From Leptolinea sp. HRD-7 (GTDB lineage: Bacteria; Chloroflexota; Anaerolineae; Anaerolineales; Anaerolineaceae): a DNA stretch of 64,000 nucleotides. Of the stretch, positions 1-8,521 are shown piece after piece. The stretch lies in contig AP024710.1 in the NCBI GenBank assembly GCA_024363285.1, forward strand, positions 3,008,001 through 3,072,000, written 5' to 3'. The translations under genes were made by a program, and so were the position numbers. The notes beneath the pieces are model-generated. The model was not told the DNA's origin and searched no databases. It saw only the letters and a program-made list of their open reading frames with translations. The first letter of the stretch is position 1. The number at the start of each line of letters is the position of its first letter.

Positions 1-167
1 TGAATAACGGGCTGATCACTTACCCGTGCACCGGTTCGATCGACGGCGTCGCCGGCGATATGATCCTTCTCGCCCCGCCGCTGATCATCACCCCGGCGCA
101 GGTGGCTGAGATGCTGCAGAAGATCGATCTGTCCATCTCGGAACTGGAAGAATTACTGCCTTCCTGA
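1..167 (+). CDS. Class III aminotransferase, C-terminal end (partial)
   Basis: This is the last 54 codons of a gene that enters from the left edge; the first complete codon starts at base 3. The translated tail contains G-D-M-I-L-L-A-P-P-L-I-I-T followed by a charged helix (QVAEMLQKIDLSISELEELL). That is the usual ending of fold-type I, class III PLP-dependent aminotransferases, where this strand and helix close the small domain. The catalytic lysine and cofactor-binding parts lie outside the window, so the substrate cannot be judged. The gene ends 110 bp before tex. The family call rests on a short segment only. Confidence 0.6.
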   Translation, partial: NNGLITYPCTGSIDGVAGDMILLAPPLIITPAQVAEMLQKIDLSISELEELLPS

Positions 168-209
168 ACCACGGCTGATTCCAGATTATTTTCACCCCGT
201 GTCGCTGCA

Positions 210-240
210 TTGACATTCAATGTAACCGGCATGGTAAAAT
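210..240 (+). promoter_or_regulatory. Possible sigma-70-type promoter for tex
   Basis: TTGACA at 210-215 is followed by TAAAAT at 235-240. The 19-bp spacer is longer than ideal. The -10 box ends 37 bp before the tex start codon, in the only intergenic space upstream of it. Found by eye. Confidence 0.4.
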
Positions 241-277
241 TCTGCGCCAACATTTTTTACAGGAATCGCTCAAACCT

Positions 278-2416
278 ATGAACTACTCAGAAACTATTGC
301 TGCACTATTGAAAGTAAAGCCATCCCAGGTTCAGGCAACCATTGACCTGTTGGATGAAGGTAACACCGTCCCCTTCATTGCCCGTTACCGCAAAGAGATG
401 ACCGGTACGCTGGATGACGAACAGGTGCGTATTGTGGCGGATGAAGTTGCCCGTCTGCGTGCCATTGACGAGCGCCGCGCCGCTATCCTTAAGTCCATCG
501 AAGAACAGGGCAAGCTGACCGAAGAACTGAAAGCCAGCATCGATGCGGCTGAAACTCTCACCGCCCTTGAAGACCTGTACGCCCCCTACAAGCCCAAACG
601 CCGCACCCGCGCCATGGTGGCCCGCGAAAAAGGGCTTCAGGGTCTGGCGGATATCATTCTGAGCCAGCTTTGCACCGACCGAACTATCGAGGACATTGTT
701 TCGGAATCGTACTTGAACGAGCAGGTTACCAGCGTGGAAGAAGCCCTTCAGGGCGCGCGTGACATCGTTGCCGAAACCATCAGTGATAACGCCAATGTCC
801 GTCAGAGCACCCGCGACAAAGCTATGAAATTCGCCCGGGTGACCGCAGAAAAGGTGGAAGACGCCGTCGATGAGAAACGTGTGTATGAATCCTATTACGC
901 CTTCGAGAGCCGCGTTGACCGCCTGTTACCCCACCAGATCCTGGCGTTGAACCGCGGCGAAAAAGAGGGCGTCCTAAAAGTCAAAGTGATCGTGGACGAG
1001 CGCGATTGGCGCACCTCCATTTATGATGAATTTCAGGAAGATCTGTTCTCCCCGTTCTCCGACCAGCTTACTCTGGCCATCATGGACGCCGCCGAACGTC
1101 TGTTATTGCCCTCCATCGAACGTGACGTGCGCCGCGAACTGAGTGAAAAAGCAGATTCCCACGCTATCGGTGTGTTTGCCACTAACCTGCGCGCCCTGCT
1201 GTCCCTGCCGCCGTTGACCGGGCATACGGTTCTGGGCATCGATCCCGGTATCCGTACCGGCTGCAAGGTGGCTGTGGTTGACCCCACCGGCAAACTGCTG
1301 GATTCCGGTACCATCTATCCCCATGAACCAAAATGTGACTGGGAAGGTTCCCTGGCAAAACTGGAAGAGATGGTCAACCGTCACCATGTGACGCTGATCA
1401 CTATTGGCAACGGTACCGCCTCGCGCGAGACCGAAAAACTGGTGGCTGACCTCACCCGCGGCGCGCCCAGTGTGAAGTACCTGATCGTCAATGAAGCCGG
1501 CGCGTCCGTTTATTCCGCTTCCGCTCTGGCCCGCCAGGAATTCCCTGATCTGGATGTCTCCATCCGCGGCGCCGTGTCCATCGCCCGCCGCGCGCAGGAT
1601 CCGCTGGCCGAACTGGTCAAGATCGATCCAAAATCCATCGGTGTGGGTCTGTACCAGCATGATGTTGACCAGACCGCGCTGGCTCATTCACTGGATGGTG
1701 TGATCGAATCCGTGGTCAACAGCGTTGGCGTGGACGTAAATACCGCCTCCGCCGCCCTGTTGACCCATATCGCGGGTATCGGCCCCAAACTGGCCACAAC
1801 CATTGTGGCATATCGAGATACCAACGGCGCTTTTCAGTCGCGTGAAGAATTGAAGAAAGTCAGCGGTCTTGGCCCCAAAGCATTCGAACAGTCCGCCGGT
1901 TTTCTGCGCATCCGTGACGGAAAGAACCCGTTGGATAGCTCCTCCATCCACCCCGAATCCTACGCCATCGCCGAAGCCGTGTTGAAGCGCGCCGGTCTCT
2001 CCGCGTCCGCGTCACTGGAAGAGCGCAAGACTGTACTGGATGAACTGGTGAAATCCACCCCTGTGAACAAACTGGCTGACGAACTGGGCTGCGGCGTTCC
2101 CACGTTGCAGGACATCCTCGAACAGCTTGTGCGCCCCGGCCGTGATCCGCGCACCGACGCGCCCGCGCCCATCACACGCTCTGACGTGCTGCACATGGAA
2201 GACCTGCTGCCCGGCATGGCCCTGAAGGGCACCGTGCGCAACGTGGTCGATTTCGGCGCGTTTATTGATATCGGCGTCAAACAGGATGGCCTGCTGCACA
2301 AATCGCAGATCCCCTTCGGCACCCTGCTGAAAGTCGGTGACATTATCGATGTGGAGATCCTCGGCATCGAGAAAGAACGTGGCCGCATCAGCTTGGGCTG
2401 GGTAAAGGTTCAATAA
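278..2416 (+). CDS. tex: Tex-like RNA-binding transcription accessory protein
   Basis: Tex is a cytoplasmic nucleic-acid-binding factor linked to transcription in other bacteria. The 712-residue protein has the family's normal length and domain order: an N-terminal helical region (about 1-190), a YqgF/RNase-H-like domain beginning at LGIDPGIRTGCKVAVVD (about 318), tandem helix-hairpin-helix segments (about 490-560, including HIAGIGPKLA and VSGLGPKAFEQSAGF), and a C-terminal S1 domain (about 645-712, GTVRNVVDFGAFIDIG). The ATG at 278 fits the family's N-terminus (MNYSETIAALL), although the upstream ribosome-binding site is weak. A strong hairpin terminator follows, so the gene is probably monocistronic. 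Confidence 0.95.
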   Translation: MNYSETIAALLKVKPSQVQATIDLLDEGNTVPFIARYRKEMTGTLDDEQVRIVADEVARLRAIDERRAAILKSIEEQGKLTEELKASIDAAETLTALEDLYAPYKPKRRTRAMVAREKGLQGLADIILSQLCTDRTIEDIVSESYLNEQVTSVEEALQGARDIVAETISDNANVRQSTRDKAMKFARVTAEKVEDAVDEKRVYESYYAFESRVDRLLPHQILALNRGEKEGVLKVKVIVDERDWRTSIYDEFQEDLFSPFSDQLTLAIMDAAERLLLPSIERDVRRELSEKADSHAIGVFATNLRALLSLPPLTGHTVLGIDPGIRTGCKVAVVDPTGKLLDSGTIYPHEPKCDWEGSLAKLEEMVNRHHVTLITIGNGTASRETEKLVADLTRGAPSVKYLIVNEAGASVYSASALARQEFPDLDVSIRGAVSIARRAQDPLAELVKIDPKSIGVGLYQHDVDQTALAHSLDGVIESVVNSVGVDVNTASAALLTHIAGIGPKLATTIVAYRDTNGAFQSREELKKVSGLGPKAFEQSAGFLRIRDGKNPLDSSSIHPESYAIAEAVLKRAGLSASASLEERKTVLDELVKSTPVNKLADELGCGVPTLQDILEQLVRPGRDPRTDAPAPITRSDVLHMEDLLPGMALKGTVRNVVDFGAFIDIGVKQDGLLHKSQIPFGTLLKVGDIIDVEILGIEKERGRISLGWVKVQ

Positions 2417-2455
2417 GTTCTAATAGAAACTAAACATAAAATCTGAAAATATATG

Positions 2456-2481
2456 ATGCGCTCGAAAGCGAGCGCATTTTT
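2456..2481 (+). terminator. Intrinsic terminator after tex
   Basis: A perfect 9-bp stem (ATGCGCTCG with CGAGCGCAT) and a 4-base loop (AAAG) run into a T-run at 2477-2481, 40 bp after the tex stop codon. Confidence 0.85.
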
Positions 2482-2597
2482 CATTTTCGACTAGAGTTTT
2501 ATTATTCCTTTATTATTTTGTCACAACCAAAACACACCTCGATGCATGCGGTACAATGAATAAATAACCTGATCAAGAGAAGAGACTTACTACTCAC

Positions 2598-4037
2598 TTG
2601 GATACTGTTGAACCAACTCAAAATAACGAAATCCGGGAAATTCCTCCGGTAGCTTTTGACCACCTGCCCGAAAAATTACAGGCCGCCGCCCTGCGTGCCG
2701 GCTGGAACGTGTTGATGCCCGTGCAGTCGCGCGGTATTCCCTATCTGCTGGCCGGCCGCAACATGATGATCCAGGCGCGCACCGGCAGCGGCAAGATCGG
2801 TGCGTACCTTCTACCCATGCTCGAACGCATTGACCCCTCCCGCGACACCTGTCAGGCGGTCATCATGGTGCCCACGCGCGAACTGGCCAAACAGGTGGCT
2901 GTAGAAGCGGAGACCATTTTCAGTACTACCGGAATCCGCAGCCTGGCCGTTTACGGCGGCGTCAAGTATGGCGCGCAGACCGAAGCGTTGAAGAAGGGCG
3001 CGCATGTCGTCGTCGGTACGCCCGGGCGCATCCTGGACCACCTGCTGCGCAAGACCTTCAACCTCGACCATCTGAAGCTGCTCATCTACGATGAAGCCGA
3101 CCATATGCTCTCAATGGGTTTCTACCAGGATATGGAAGAACTGCAGCGTTACCTGCCTGACAAGCTTCCGCACACCTGCATGTTCTCCGCCACCTTCCCG
3201 GATATGGTACTGCGAACCGCGAAGCGGTTTATCCGTGACGCGGAATTCATCTCACTTAGCAGTGACCACATCCATGTGACAGACACCGAGCACGTCTATT
3301 ACGTCGTTCCCGCGATGGATAAGGACCGCTGCCTGGTGCGCCTGATCGAAACGGAAAACCCCGCGTCCGCCATCATTTTCTGCAATACAAAGAACATGGT
3401 GCATTACTATGCCGTTGTCCTGCAGCGTTTTGGCTATGATGCAGACGAGATCAGCTCCGATCTGTCACAATCAGAACGCGAACGGGTGCTGGGACGCATC
3501 CGCGAAGGCAAACTCCGCTATCTGGTGGCAACAGACGTCGCCGCGCGTGGATTGGATATCCCAAACCTCTCCCATGTGTTTCAGATGGAGCCGCCGGAGG
3601 ATATTGAAAATTACATCCACCGCGCGGGTCGCACCGGTCGCGCCGGCGAATCCGGCACAGCCGTCTCGTTGATCTCCGTGGCCGAAAAAACTGCGCTTAA
3701 CCTGATCGCGAAACACTACAACATTGAAATGATCGAGAAACCCATCCCTACCGATGAGGATGTGGCAGCTATTGTGACGGAGCGCATCACCGCGTTACTG
3801 GAAGCCCGGTTGCGCACCCGTGACAAATTGCAGACCGAACGCAGTCACCGGTTTTCGGCGCTGGCTCACAGCCTGGCCGAAAGTGAAGACGAACTGCCGA
3901 TCATCACCATGCTGCTGGATGACCATTACCAGCAGCTACTGCATGCCCCTCTGGTAATCCCTGAAGATAAAAACAAACCAGCTGATCCAAAACCCGGAAA
4001 TTCAGGAAAGCGCCGCCCGTTCCGCCGCCGCCGTTGA
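2598..4037 (+). CDS. DEAD-box RNA helicase with altered motif I
   Basis: Predicted cytoplasmic ATP-dependent RNA helicase of 479 residues. The superfamily 2 motifs appear in order: a Q-motif region, motif I (ARTGSGKI, about 60-67), Ia (PTRELAKQ), Ib (GGVKYGAQ and GTPGRILDHL), II (DEAD), III (SAT), IV (AIIFCNTKN), V (ATDVAARGLDIPN) and VI (YIHRAGRTGRAG). A basic tail (GKRRPFRRRR) is typical of RNA-binding extensions. Motif I reads GSGK-Ile instead of the near-invariant GSGK-Thr: codon 67 is ATC, where ACC would give Thr. The best start is TTG at 2598; no convincing ribosome-binding site is visible and no better ATG fits the Q-motif. It stands alone between tex and an exported hydrolase gene. 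Confidence 0.93.
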   Translation: MDTVEPTQNNEIREIPPVAFDHLPEKLQAAALRAGWNVLMPVQSRGIPYLLAGRNMMIQARTGSGKIGAYLLPMLERIDPSRDTCQAVIMVPTRELAKQVAVEAETIFSTTGIRSLAVYGGVKYGAQTEALKKGAHVVVGTPGRILDHLLRKTFNLDHLKLLIYDEADHMLSMGFYQDMEELQRYLPDKLPHTCMFSATFPDMVLRTAKRFIRDAEFISLSSDHIHVTDTEHVYYVVPAMDKDRCLVRLIETENPASAIIFCNTKNMVHYYAVVLQRFGYDADEISSDLSQSERERVLGRIREGKLRYLVATDVAARGLDIPNLSHVFQMEPPEDIENYIHRAGRTGRAGESGTAVSLISVAEKTALNLIAKHYNIEMIEKPIPTDEDVAAIVTERITALLEARLRTRDKLQTERSHRFSALAHSLAESEDELPIITMLLDDHYQQLLHAPLVIPEDKNKPADPKPGNSGKRRPFRRRR

Positions 4038-4170
4038 ACATCGGATAAACAGGTCGATATTCATTCAGACTTCCGTTTACCAAACCTGTTTTTAGCCGAT
4101 AGTATACATACACGTATTTATACGCCTTTTATTCTTCCGATTGTGTATTTATTTCTGACAGGTGACCGGC

Positions 4171-5736
4171 ATGGGGATGAGAAGACCACGAAAACGGAGA
4201 ATGGCATTAGTTAGTAATTTATTAAGTATTTGTCTGCTAATTTTTGGAACAGCAGCCGCTTTTTCTGTAAATACCCTGACAGTACAAAATTCTGATGCCA
4301 TCCCCACTTCCTGGCCGGTTTCAGCCCCGGAAGAACAGGGCATGGATTCCGCCCACCTCGCTGCCATGTTGAAACAAATTCAGGCTGACGAACGGAATAT
4401 CCATTCCATCCTGATCGCCCGGCATGGAATACTGGTATTGGAAGCCTATTTTCACCCGTTCAACCGCGAGACTCCACATAACCTGTATTCCTGCACCAAG
4501 AGTGTTACTTCAGCCCTAACGGGTATCGCTATTGACAGAGGTTTGGTCGCCAGCGTTGATACAACCGTCCATACCCTGTTCCCGGATGTCTCTGTGGATA
4601 CACCCGACAAAGAAGCCATCACCTTGCGCCATCTGTTGACCATGTCCTCAGGCATCGAATGGACTGAGCCGCTTCGATCCGGATTGAGTGATACCTGGTC
4701 TTTCATTGAATCTGACTCTCCCCCGCAATATTTCTTTGACCGCACACTGATCCATGCTCCGGGAAAAATATTTAACTACAATACGGGCGGCTCCCATCTG
4801 CTATCCATGATCCTTCAGAACGCTTCAGGCGAAATGACAGCAGAGTTTGCCCGTCAAAATCTGTTTGATCCATTGGGGATATCCGAATATGTGTGGGACA
4901 AAGACATACACGGCTACACCACCGGGGGAACCGGGCTGGCGTTAAGGCCGGATGACATGTCGAGAATCGGCCAGCTTTATCTACAAAATGGGAAATGGGA
5001 CGGGAAGCAGGTCATTCCTGAAGCCTGGGTGCGCGAATCCACAACGGCAAAAATCACCGTATCACCCGGAATAGATTATGGCTATCAGTGGTGGGTCCAT
5101 CAGGATGGGATCTATAACGCCCTGGGATGGGGCGGTCAGCAGATCATCGTCATTCCCCGGCAGGATTTGGTTGTCGTGATCAATGCCGGCCTTCGCGATG
5201 CCGCATGGAATTCTTATAACGACTTGCTTTACAACTTTATCCTTCCTTCTGTACGTTCCAGCCGTAAACTTCCGGTGAACACTTCTGAACACATGCGGCT
5301 TAAAAGTGAAGTTGAAAAAATTGCCGCCCCTGAACCAGTTCAACCTGCCCCGAGTCCACGTATCGTCACCTCGATCAATGACCGTGAGTATGTTGACCTC
5401 AACGGCACGCATGGATGGTCGATATTCACTTTCCACTTTGATGGAAGCAATGTAGCCAGACTCGAATTGGACTACGGTGAAAAATCAGAAAATATAAACG
5501 CGTTGATTGGATTGGATGGTATTTACCGCATAACAAAAACAATTAATTATGGCCCGGTAGCGATTAAAGGTTATTGGAAGAATGAGAATACCTTCGTTTT
5601 ATTCCAACAATTCCTGCGTGAAGCGGAACGACTTACCATGACATTGACCTTTTCAGAAATAGGCATTAACCGTCACACCGAATGGTTAGTGGAAAATCAC
5701 AGTGAAGATTCAGAGGCTGTATTTTTAAACCGATAA
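4171..5736 (+). CDS. Exported serine hydrolase of the beta-lactamase / class C PBP-like family
   Basis: Predicted secreted or membrane-anchored hydrolase. A basic start (MGMRRPRKRR) precedes one hydrophobic segment (about 13-32), then a family S12-like domain. The SxxK catalytic motif is SCTK (Ser about 107, Lys about 110), the YxN-type motif is YNT in FNYNTGGS (about 203-205), and GWGGQQ is the probable counterpart of the KTG motif. The last 130 residues or so, after RSSRKLPVNT, form a separate beta-rich domain seen in many S12-like esterases and peptidases. Substrate is not predictable: family members include DD-peptidases, esterases and amide hydrolases. I chose ATG 4171 over GTG 4162 because AGGTGA at 4160-4165 lies 5 bp before the ATG. 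Confidence 0.85.
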   Translation: MGMRRPRKRRMALVSNLLSICLLIFGTAAAFSVNTLTVQNSDAIPTSWPVSAPEEQGMDSAHLAAMLKQIQADERNIHSILIARHGILVLEAYFHPFNRETPHNLYSCTKSVTSALTGIAIDRGLVASVDTTVHTLFPDVSVDTPDKEAITLRHLLTMSSGIEWTEPLRSGLSDTWSFIESDSPPQYFFDRTLIHAPGKIFNYNTGGSHLLSMILQNASGEMTAEFARQNLFDPLGISEYVWDKDIHGYTTGGTGLALRPDDMSRIGQLYLQNGKWDGKQVIPEAWVRESTTAKITVSPGIDYGYQWWVHQDGIYNALGWGGQQIIVIPRQDLVVVINAGLRDAAWNSYNDLLYNFILPSVRSSRKLPVNTSEHMRLKSEVEKIAAPEPVQPAPSPRIVTSINDREYVDLNGTHGWSIFTFHFDGSNVARLELDYGEKSENINALIGLDGIYRITKTINYGPVAIKGYWKNENTFVLFQQFLREAERLTMTLTFSEIGINRHTEWLVENHSEDSEAVFLNR

Positions 5737-5763
5737 GGCTAAAAATAAAAAGGTCTCAAAATA

Positions 5764-5793
5764 TCGACAAGTTCAAATCATTGCGGTTATAAT
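5764..5793 (+). promoter_or_regulatory. Probable promoter for tRNA-Arg
   Basis: TCGACA at 5764-5769 and a perfect TATAAT at 5788-5793 are separated by 18 bp, ending 18 bp before the tRNA 5' end. Seen by eye. Confidence 0.55.
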
Positions 5794-5811
5794 AAAAGTC
5801 TGTATTTCAAT

Positions 5812-5884
5812 GCCCCCGTAGCTCAATGGACAGAGCACCTGACTTCGAATCAGTAGGTTGAGAGTTCGAATCTCTCCGAGGGCG
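5812..5884 (+). tRNA. tRNA-Arg (anticodon TCG)
   Basis: The 73-nt sequence folds as a cloverleaf: acceptor GCCCCCG paired with CGAGGGC (one mismatch), a normal D arm (GTAGCTCAATGGACAGAGC), anticodon loop CTTCGAA giving TCG, a T arm of GAGAG, TTCGAAT and CTCTC, and discriminator G. The CCA end is not encoded. The outermost anticodon-stem pair is a C-T mismatch. It would read CGA and related arginine codons. Confidence 0.92.
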
Positions 5885-5916
5885 CCTTATAAATCTTGTT
5901 CACTGAGCTATGATCA

Positions 5917-6954
5917 ATGAAATCAATTTCCTCGCATCGTAAAGAAACCTTACTGTTTCTGGGTGGTGCATTTCTCCTTTTGCTGATTATTTTTGGAGGA
6001 ATTATTCTTTTCCGTACCGGCATTATCGGCGGACCAAGAGTAACCCCTGTACCGACCAAAGATATTAATCAGGTGGTTATGGAAATGAATGCGACCATGA
6101 CAGCCGTTTCAATGCAGACTCAGCAGGCATATTCGAATGCCACTGCGACTTCTGTCGCCATGACGGCCAACGCCCCCACCGCCACAATGACGCCCACTGC
6201 CACCCCGGAACCCCCGGCAGGTACAACGCGTATTTCTCCGGTTGACGGTATGGAGCAGGTTTACATCCCGGCGGGAACGTTTATCATGGGCTCCACTGAC
6301 GCGGATCAGGAAGCCGAACTTCAGGAAAAACCCCAGCACAATGTCTATCTGGATGGATTCTGGATGGATAAAACAGTTGTCACTCAGGGAATGTACAAAC
6401 GCTGTATTGCAGCTGGTACCTGCCCTGATATCGTGCATGATCTGGAACAAAATCCCAACTTCGGTCGCGCTGAATATGATAACCACCCTGTGGTATATGT
6501 CACATGGGACCACGCGAAGACATATTGCGAACGTGTCGGCCGCCGCCTCCCTACAGAAGCGGAATGGGAAAAAGCGGCCCGCGGAACAGACGGCCGCTTG
6601 TATCCCTGGGGAAATGATGCCCCTAATGGAAATCTGGCGCTTTACGGCAACGCCATGACCACCACTCGGGCTGTCGGCAGCTATCCTGCGGGCGCTTCAC
6701 CGTACGGTGTGTTGGATATGGTTGGCAATGTCCGCGAATGGGTATTTGATGTATATAGTGAATACTATTATGGCGACGAAACCGCCACAATTAACCCGCA
6801 AGGGCCTGAACCATCGGCAGATCATCCTGACCGTGTACTCAGAGGCGCTTCATTTAAAGATTCGGAACATTACCTTCATGTTGCCATGCGTTTCCACCAT
6901 GTGCCCGGCTCTCCTGGTGAAAACCGGGGTTTCAGGTGCGCGTCATCCAACTGA
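5917..6954 (+). CDS. Membrane-anchored SUMF1 / formylglycine-generating-enzyme-like protein
   Basis: The 345-residue protein has a short cytoplasmic start, one membrane segment (about 9-33), a Thr/Pro/Ala-rich linker (about 70-105) and a SUMF1-type domain (about 110-345). Family landmarks are VYIPAGTFIMGS, LPTEAEWEKAARG, YPWGN, GVLDMVGNVREWVFD, RGASF and the terminal RGFRC. The paired cysteines that catalyse formylglycine formation in true FGEs are missing; the segment before GENRGFRC carries none, so sulfatase activation is unlikely. The domain probably faces outside, where C-type-lectin-like SUMF1 folds often serve as binding modules. The ATG at 5917 was chosen because the earlier ATG at 5910 soon meets a stop. 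It converges with the EamA gene. Confidence 0.85.
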   Translation: MKSISSHRKETLLFLGGAFLLLLIIFGGIILFRTGIIGGPRVTPVPTKDINQVVMEMNATMTAVSMQTQQAYSNATATSVAMTANAPTATMTPTATPEPPAGTTRISPVDGMEQVYIPAGTFIMGSTDADQEAELQEKPQHNVYLDGFWMDKTVVTQGMYKRCIAAGTCPDIVHDLEQNPNFGRAEYDNHPVVYVTWDHAKTYCERVGRRLPTEAEWEKAARGTDGRLYPWGNDAPNGNLALYGNAMTTTRAVGSYPAGASPYGVLDMVGNVREWVFDVYSEYYYGDETATINPQGPEPSADHPDRVLRGASFKDSEHYLHVAMRFHHVPGSPGENRGFRCASSN

Positions 6955-6963
6955 TCAACCTGA

Positions 6964-7854
6964 TCAACCGACCAAAAAAATAACTGATACTCCGATAAGG
7001 GCGATCATTGTTCCAACGATCGCCCTTAATGTTATCCTCTCATTGTAGAAAAATTTTGCGAGTGGCAGCATCAAAATAGGCCGTGTCGACATGATGGTAG
7101 ACGCGATTCCAACCGGGACCAGTTGAACTGCCACCATAGAAGCCCAAACACCCAGGCAGGGGCCAAGAACCGAACCAGCGAGTATATTTTTACCCGCCGA
7201 TGAATTCTTAAATCCGGTAAGAGTATCTTTGATCCGCCCGGTAAACAATGCCAGTATCCACATCACTATGGTGGAAACAATAATTCGCATCAAAACCCCG
7301 GAAAGCGGTGAAAAATTATTGGCAAGTCCTTTTTTTGAAAGAACAAAACCAATCGCCTGCCCTAAAACTGCGCCAATTCCGCATAACACTCCCAGGATAA
7401 GGTCTTTGCGGGTATGCGCGCCCTGCCCGTTACGTTGCTCCATTACCACCCAGGCGACGCCCAATATTGTGATCACAATCCCGACCACTTCCCACAGAGT
7501 CAGTTTTTCACCCAGCCAGATCCAGGCGATCAACGCGGAAAAGACCGGATCCAACGCCATAATAACAGTTGTCAACCGGGCACCAATATGTACATACGCC
7601 TGGAAAAGGAAGGCATCACCCAGAGCAAGTCCAATGATCCCTGAAAGTCCGAGCCATAACCACTGTTCCGGTGTGGCATTAACCGGTATCAGGCTGCCCA
7701 TCACTATCAAGTGAACGATCAGCAAAATAACGGTTGACACCAGTAAGCGCAGCCGGTTTACCCGCACAGAACCAATTAGACGAGAAGCGTTATTGAAAAA
7801 TATGGACGTAAAAGACCAGCAAACAGCCGTTAATACTGCAGCGATTTCACCCAT
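6964..7854 (-). CDS. EamA/DMT-family transporter
   Basis: A 296-residue integral membrane protein built from two five-helix EamA repeats, as in drug/metabolite exporters. Repeat one runs from GEIAAVLTAVCWSFTSIFF to ILGVAWVVMEQ; repeat two starts near DLILGVLCGIGAVLG and ends with MIALIGVSVIFLVG. The family moves small metabolites or amino acids, usually outward; the substrate is unknown. The start lies 12 bp downstream of the MOSC gene on the same strand, so they are probably co-transcribed. A 10-bp perfect inverted repeat (6997-7027) lies inside the last codons, not beyond the stop. Confidence 0.87.
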   Translation of the reverse strand: MGEIAAVLTAVCWSFTSIFFNNASRLIGSVRVNRLRLLVSTVILLIVHLIVMGSLIPVNATPEQWLWLGLSGIIGLALGDAFLFQAYVHIGARLTTVIMALDPVFSALIAWIWLGEKLTLWEVVGIVITILGVAWVVMEQRNGQGAHTRKDLILGVLCGIGAVLGQAIGFVLSKKGLANNFSPLSGVLMRIIVSTIVMWILALFTGRIKDTLTGFKNSSAGKNILAGSVLGPCLGVWASMVAVQLVPVGIASTIMSTRPILMLPLAKFFYNERITLRAIVGTMIALIGVSVIFLVG

Positions 7855-7866
7855 GATAATGACAGC

Positions 7867-8415
7867 TTATGCGCGGGTAACGCGCACATATTCACCTTTC
7901 TTAATTTTTCCAGGCAGTTCCACCACCGCGACAATTCCTCTTCGATGCATAGAGGCCCTGACAATTTTTTCTGATAATTGCGGAATCTCCGGAAATTGAC
8001 GGGCAATTTCCGCCGACATCGTACTGCAGGGATGATTTTCTTCGGTTACCAGAAGAACTACACCACTTTCAAAGAACAACCGCGAGTTTGGATTCAGGGA
8101 AGAAAGATTCTCGATCCCTTCCAATAAAAGATTCGCACCCATCCACGCAGGATTTATAGCTTTAATGCCCAGTTCTGCGGCAATCAGATCATTTTCTTCG
8201 CGTGACACAATTGAAACTTGACGAGAATTTCGAATTACAGTACCCCTGGGATAAAATTTTGTTCGACCATCAGAAGGTTTTGTCCACCCATAATGTTTAT
8301 CACCGACAAATCCTTCAAAGGTTACACTCACCTCTTCTTCATCTTGAGATCGTATCGAATTATCATCACGGCAAATCAATACCTGCCTGACAATGCCGGT
8401 AAATTCCTCTTTCAT
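7867..8415 (-). CDS. MOSC-domain protein
   Basis: The 182-residue protein resembles stand-alone MOSC (Moco sulfurase C-terminal) proteins, which are thought to bind sulfur or molybdenum cofactor species. Landmarks are an N-terminal strand (EFTGIVRQVLICRD), the G-D-K-H segment (GFVGDKHYG), IVSREENDLIAAELG, NLLLEG and a conserved cysteine in ENHPCSTMS near residue 128, followed by a positively charged strand (HRRGIVAVVE). It lies between a SorC regulator gene upstream and an EamA transporter gene downstream, all on the minus strand. The physiological role is not evident. Confidence 0.82.
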   Translation of the reverse strand: MKEEFTGIVRQVLICRDDNSIRSQDEEEVSVTFEGFVGDKHYGWTKPSDGRTKFYPRGTVIRNSRQVSIVSREENDLIAAELGIKAINPAWMGANLLLEGIENLSSLNPNSRLFFESGVVLLVTEENHPCSTMSAEIARQFPEIPQLSEKIVRASMHRRGIVAVVELPGKIKKGEYVRVTRA

Positions 8416-8464
8416 AAGTCCTCTCTTTTGATATGGATAACTTTCTGCGTAAGCGATACAGAGG

Positions 8465-8490
8465 ACTTTCTTTCATGTAAGAAAGAAAGT
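8465..8490 (-). other. Intergenic hairpin between the SorC and MOSC genes
   Basis: A perfect 10-bp inverted repeat (ACTTTCTTTC, loop ATGTAA, GAAAGAAAGT) lies 32 bp after the SorC-regulator stop codon. No T-run follows in the minus direction, so it may be an RNA-processing or stabilising hairpin or a leaky terminator. Confidence 0.4.
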
Positions 8491-8521
8491 AAAACCATTA
8501 ATCGTGGTAACGTAGCACGAC

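Noticed and set aside
1103-1687. Long antisense open frames opposite tex, the helicase, the MgtE_N gene and others
   Set aside because: They have no family resemblance or ribosome-binding sites and mirror the codon bias of the real genes on the other strand.
6997-7027. Terminator between the converging SUMF1-like and EamA genes
   Set aside because: The 10-bp inverted repeat lies inside the EamA coding sequence and has no adjacent T-run on either strand.
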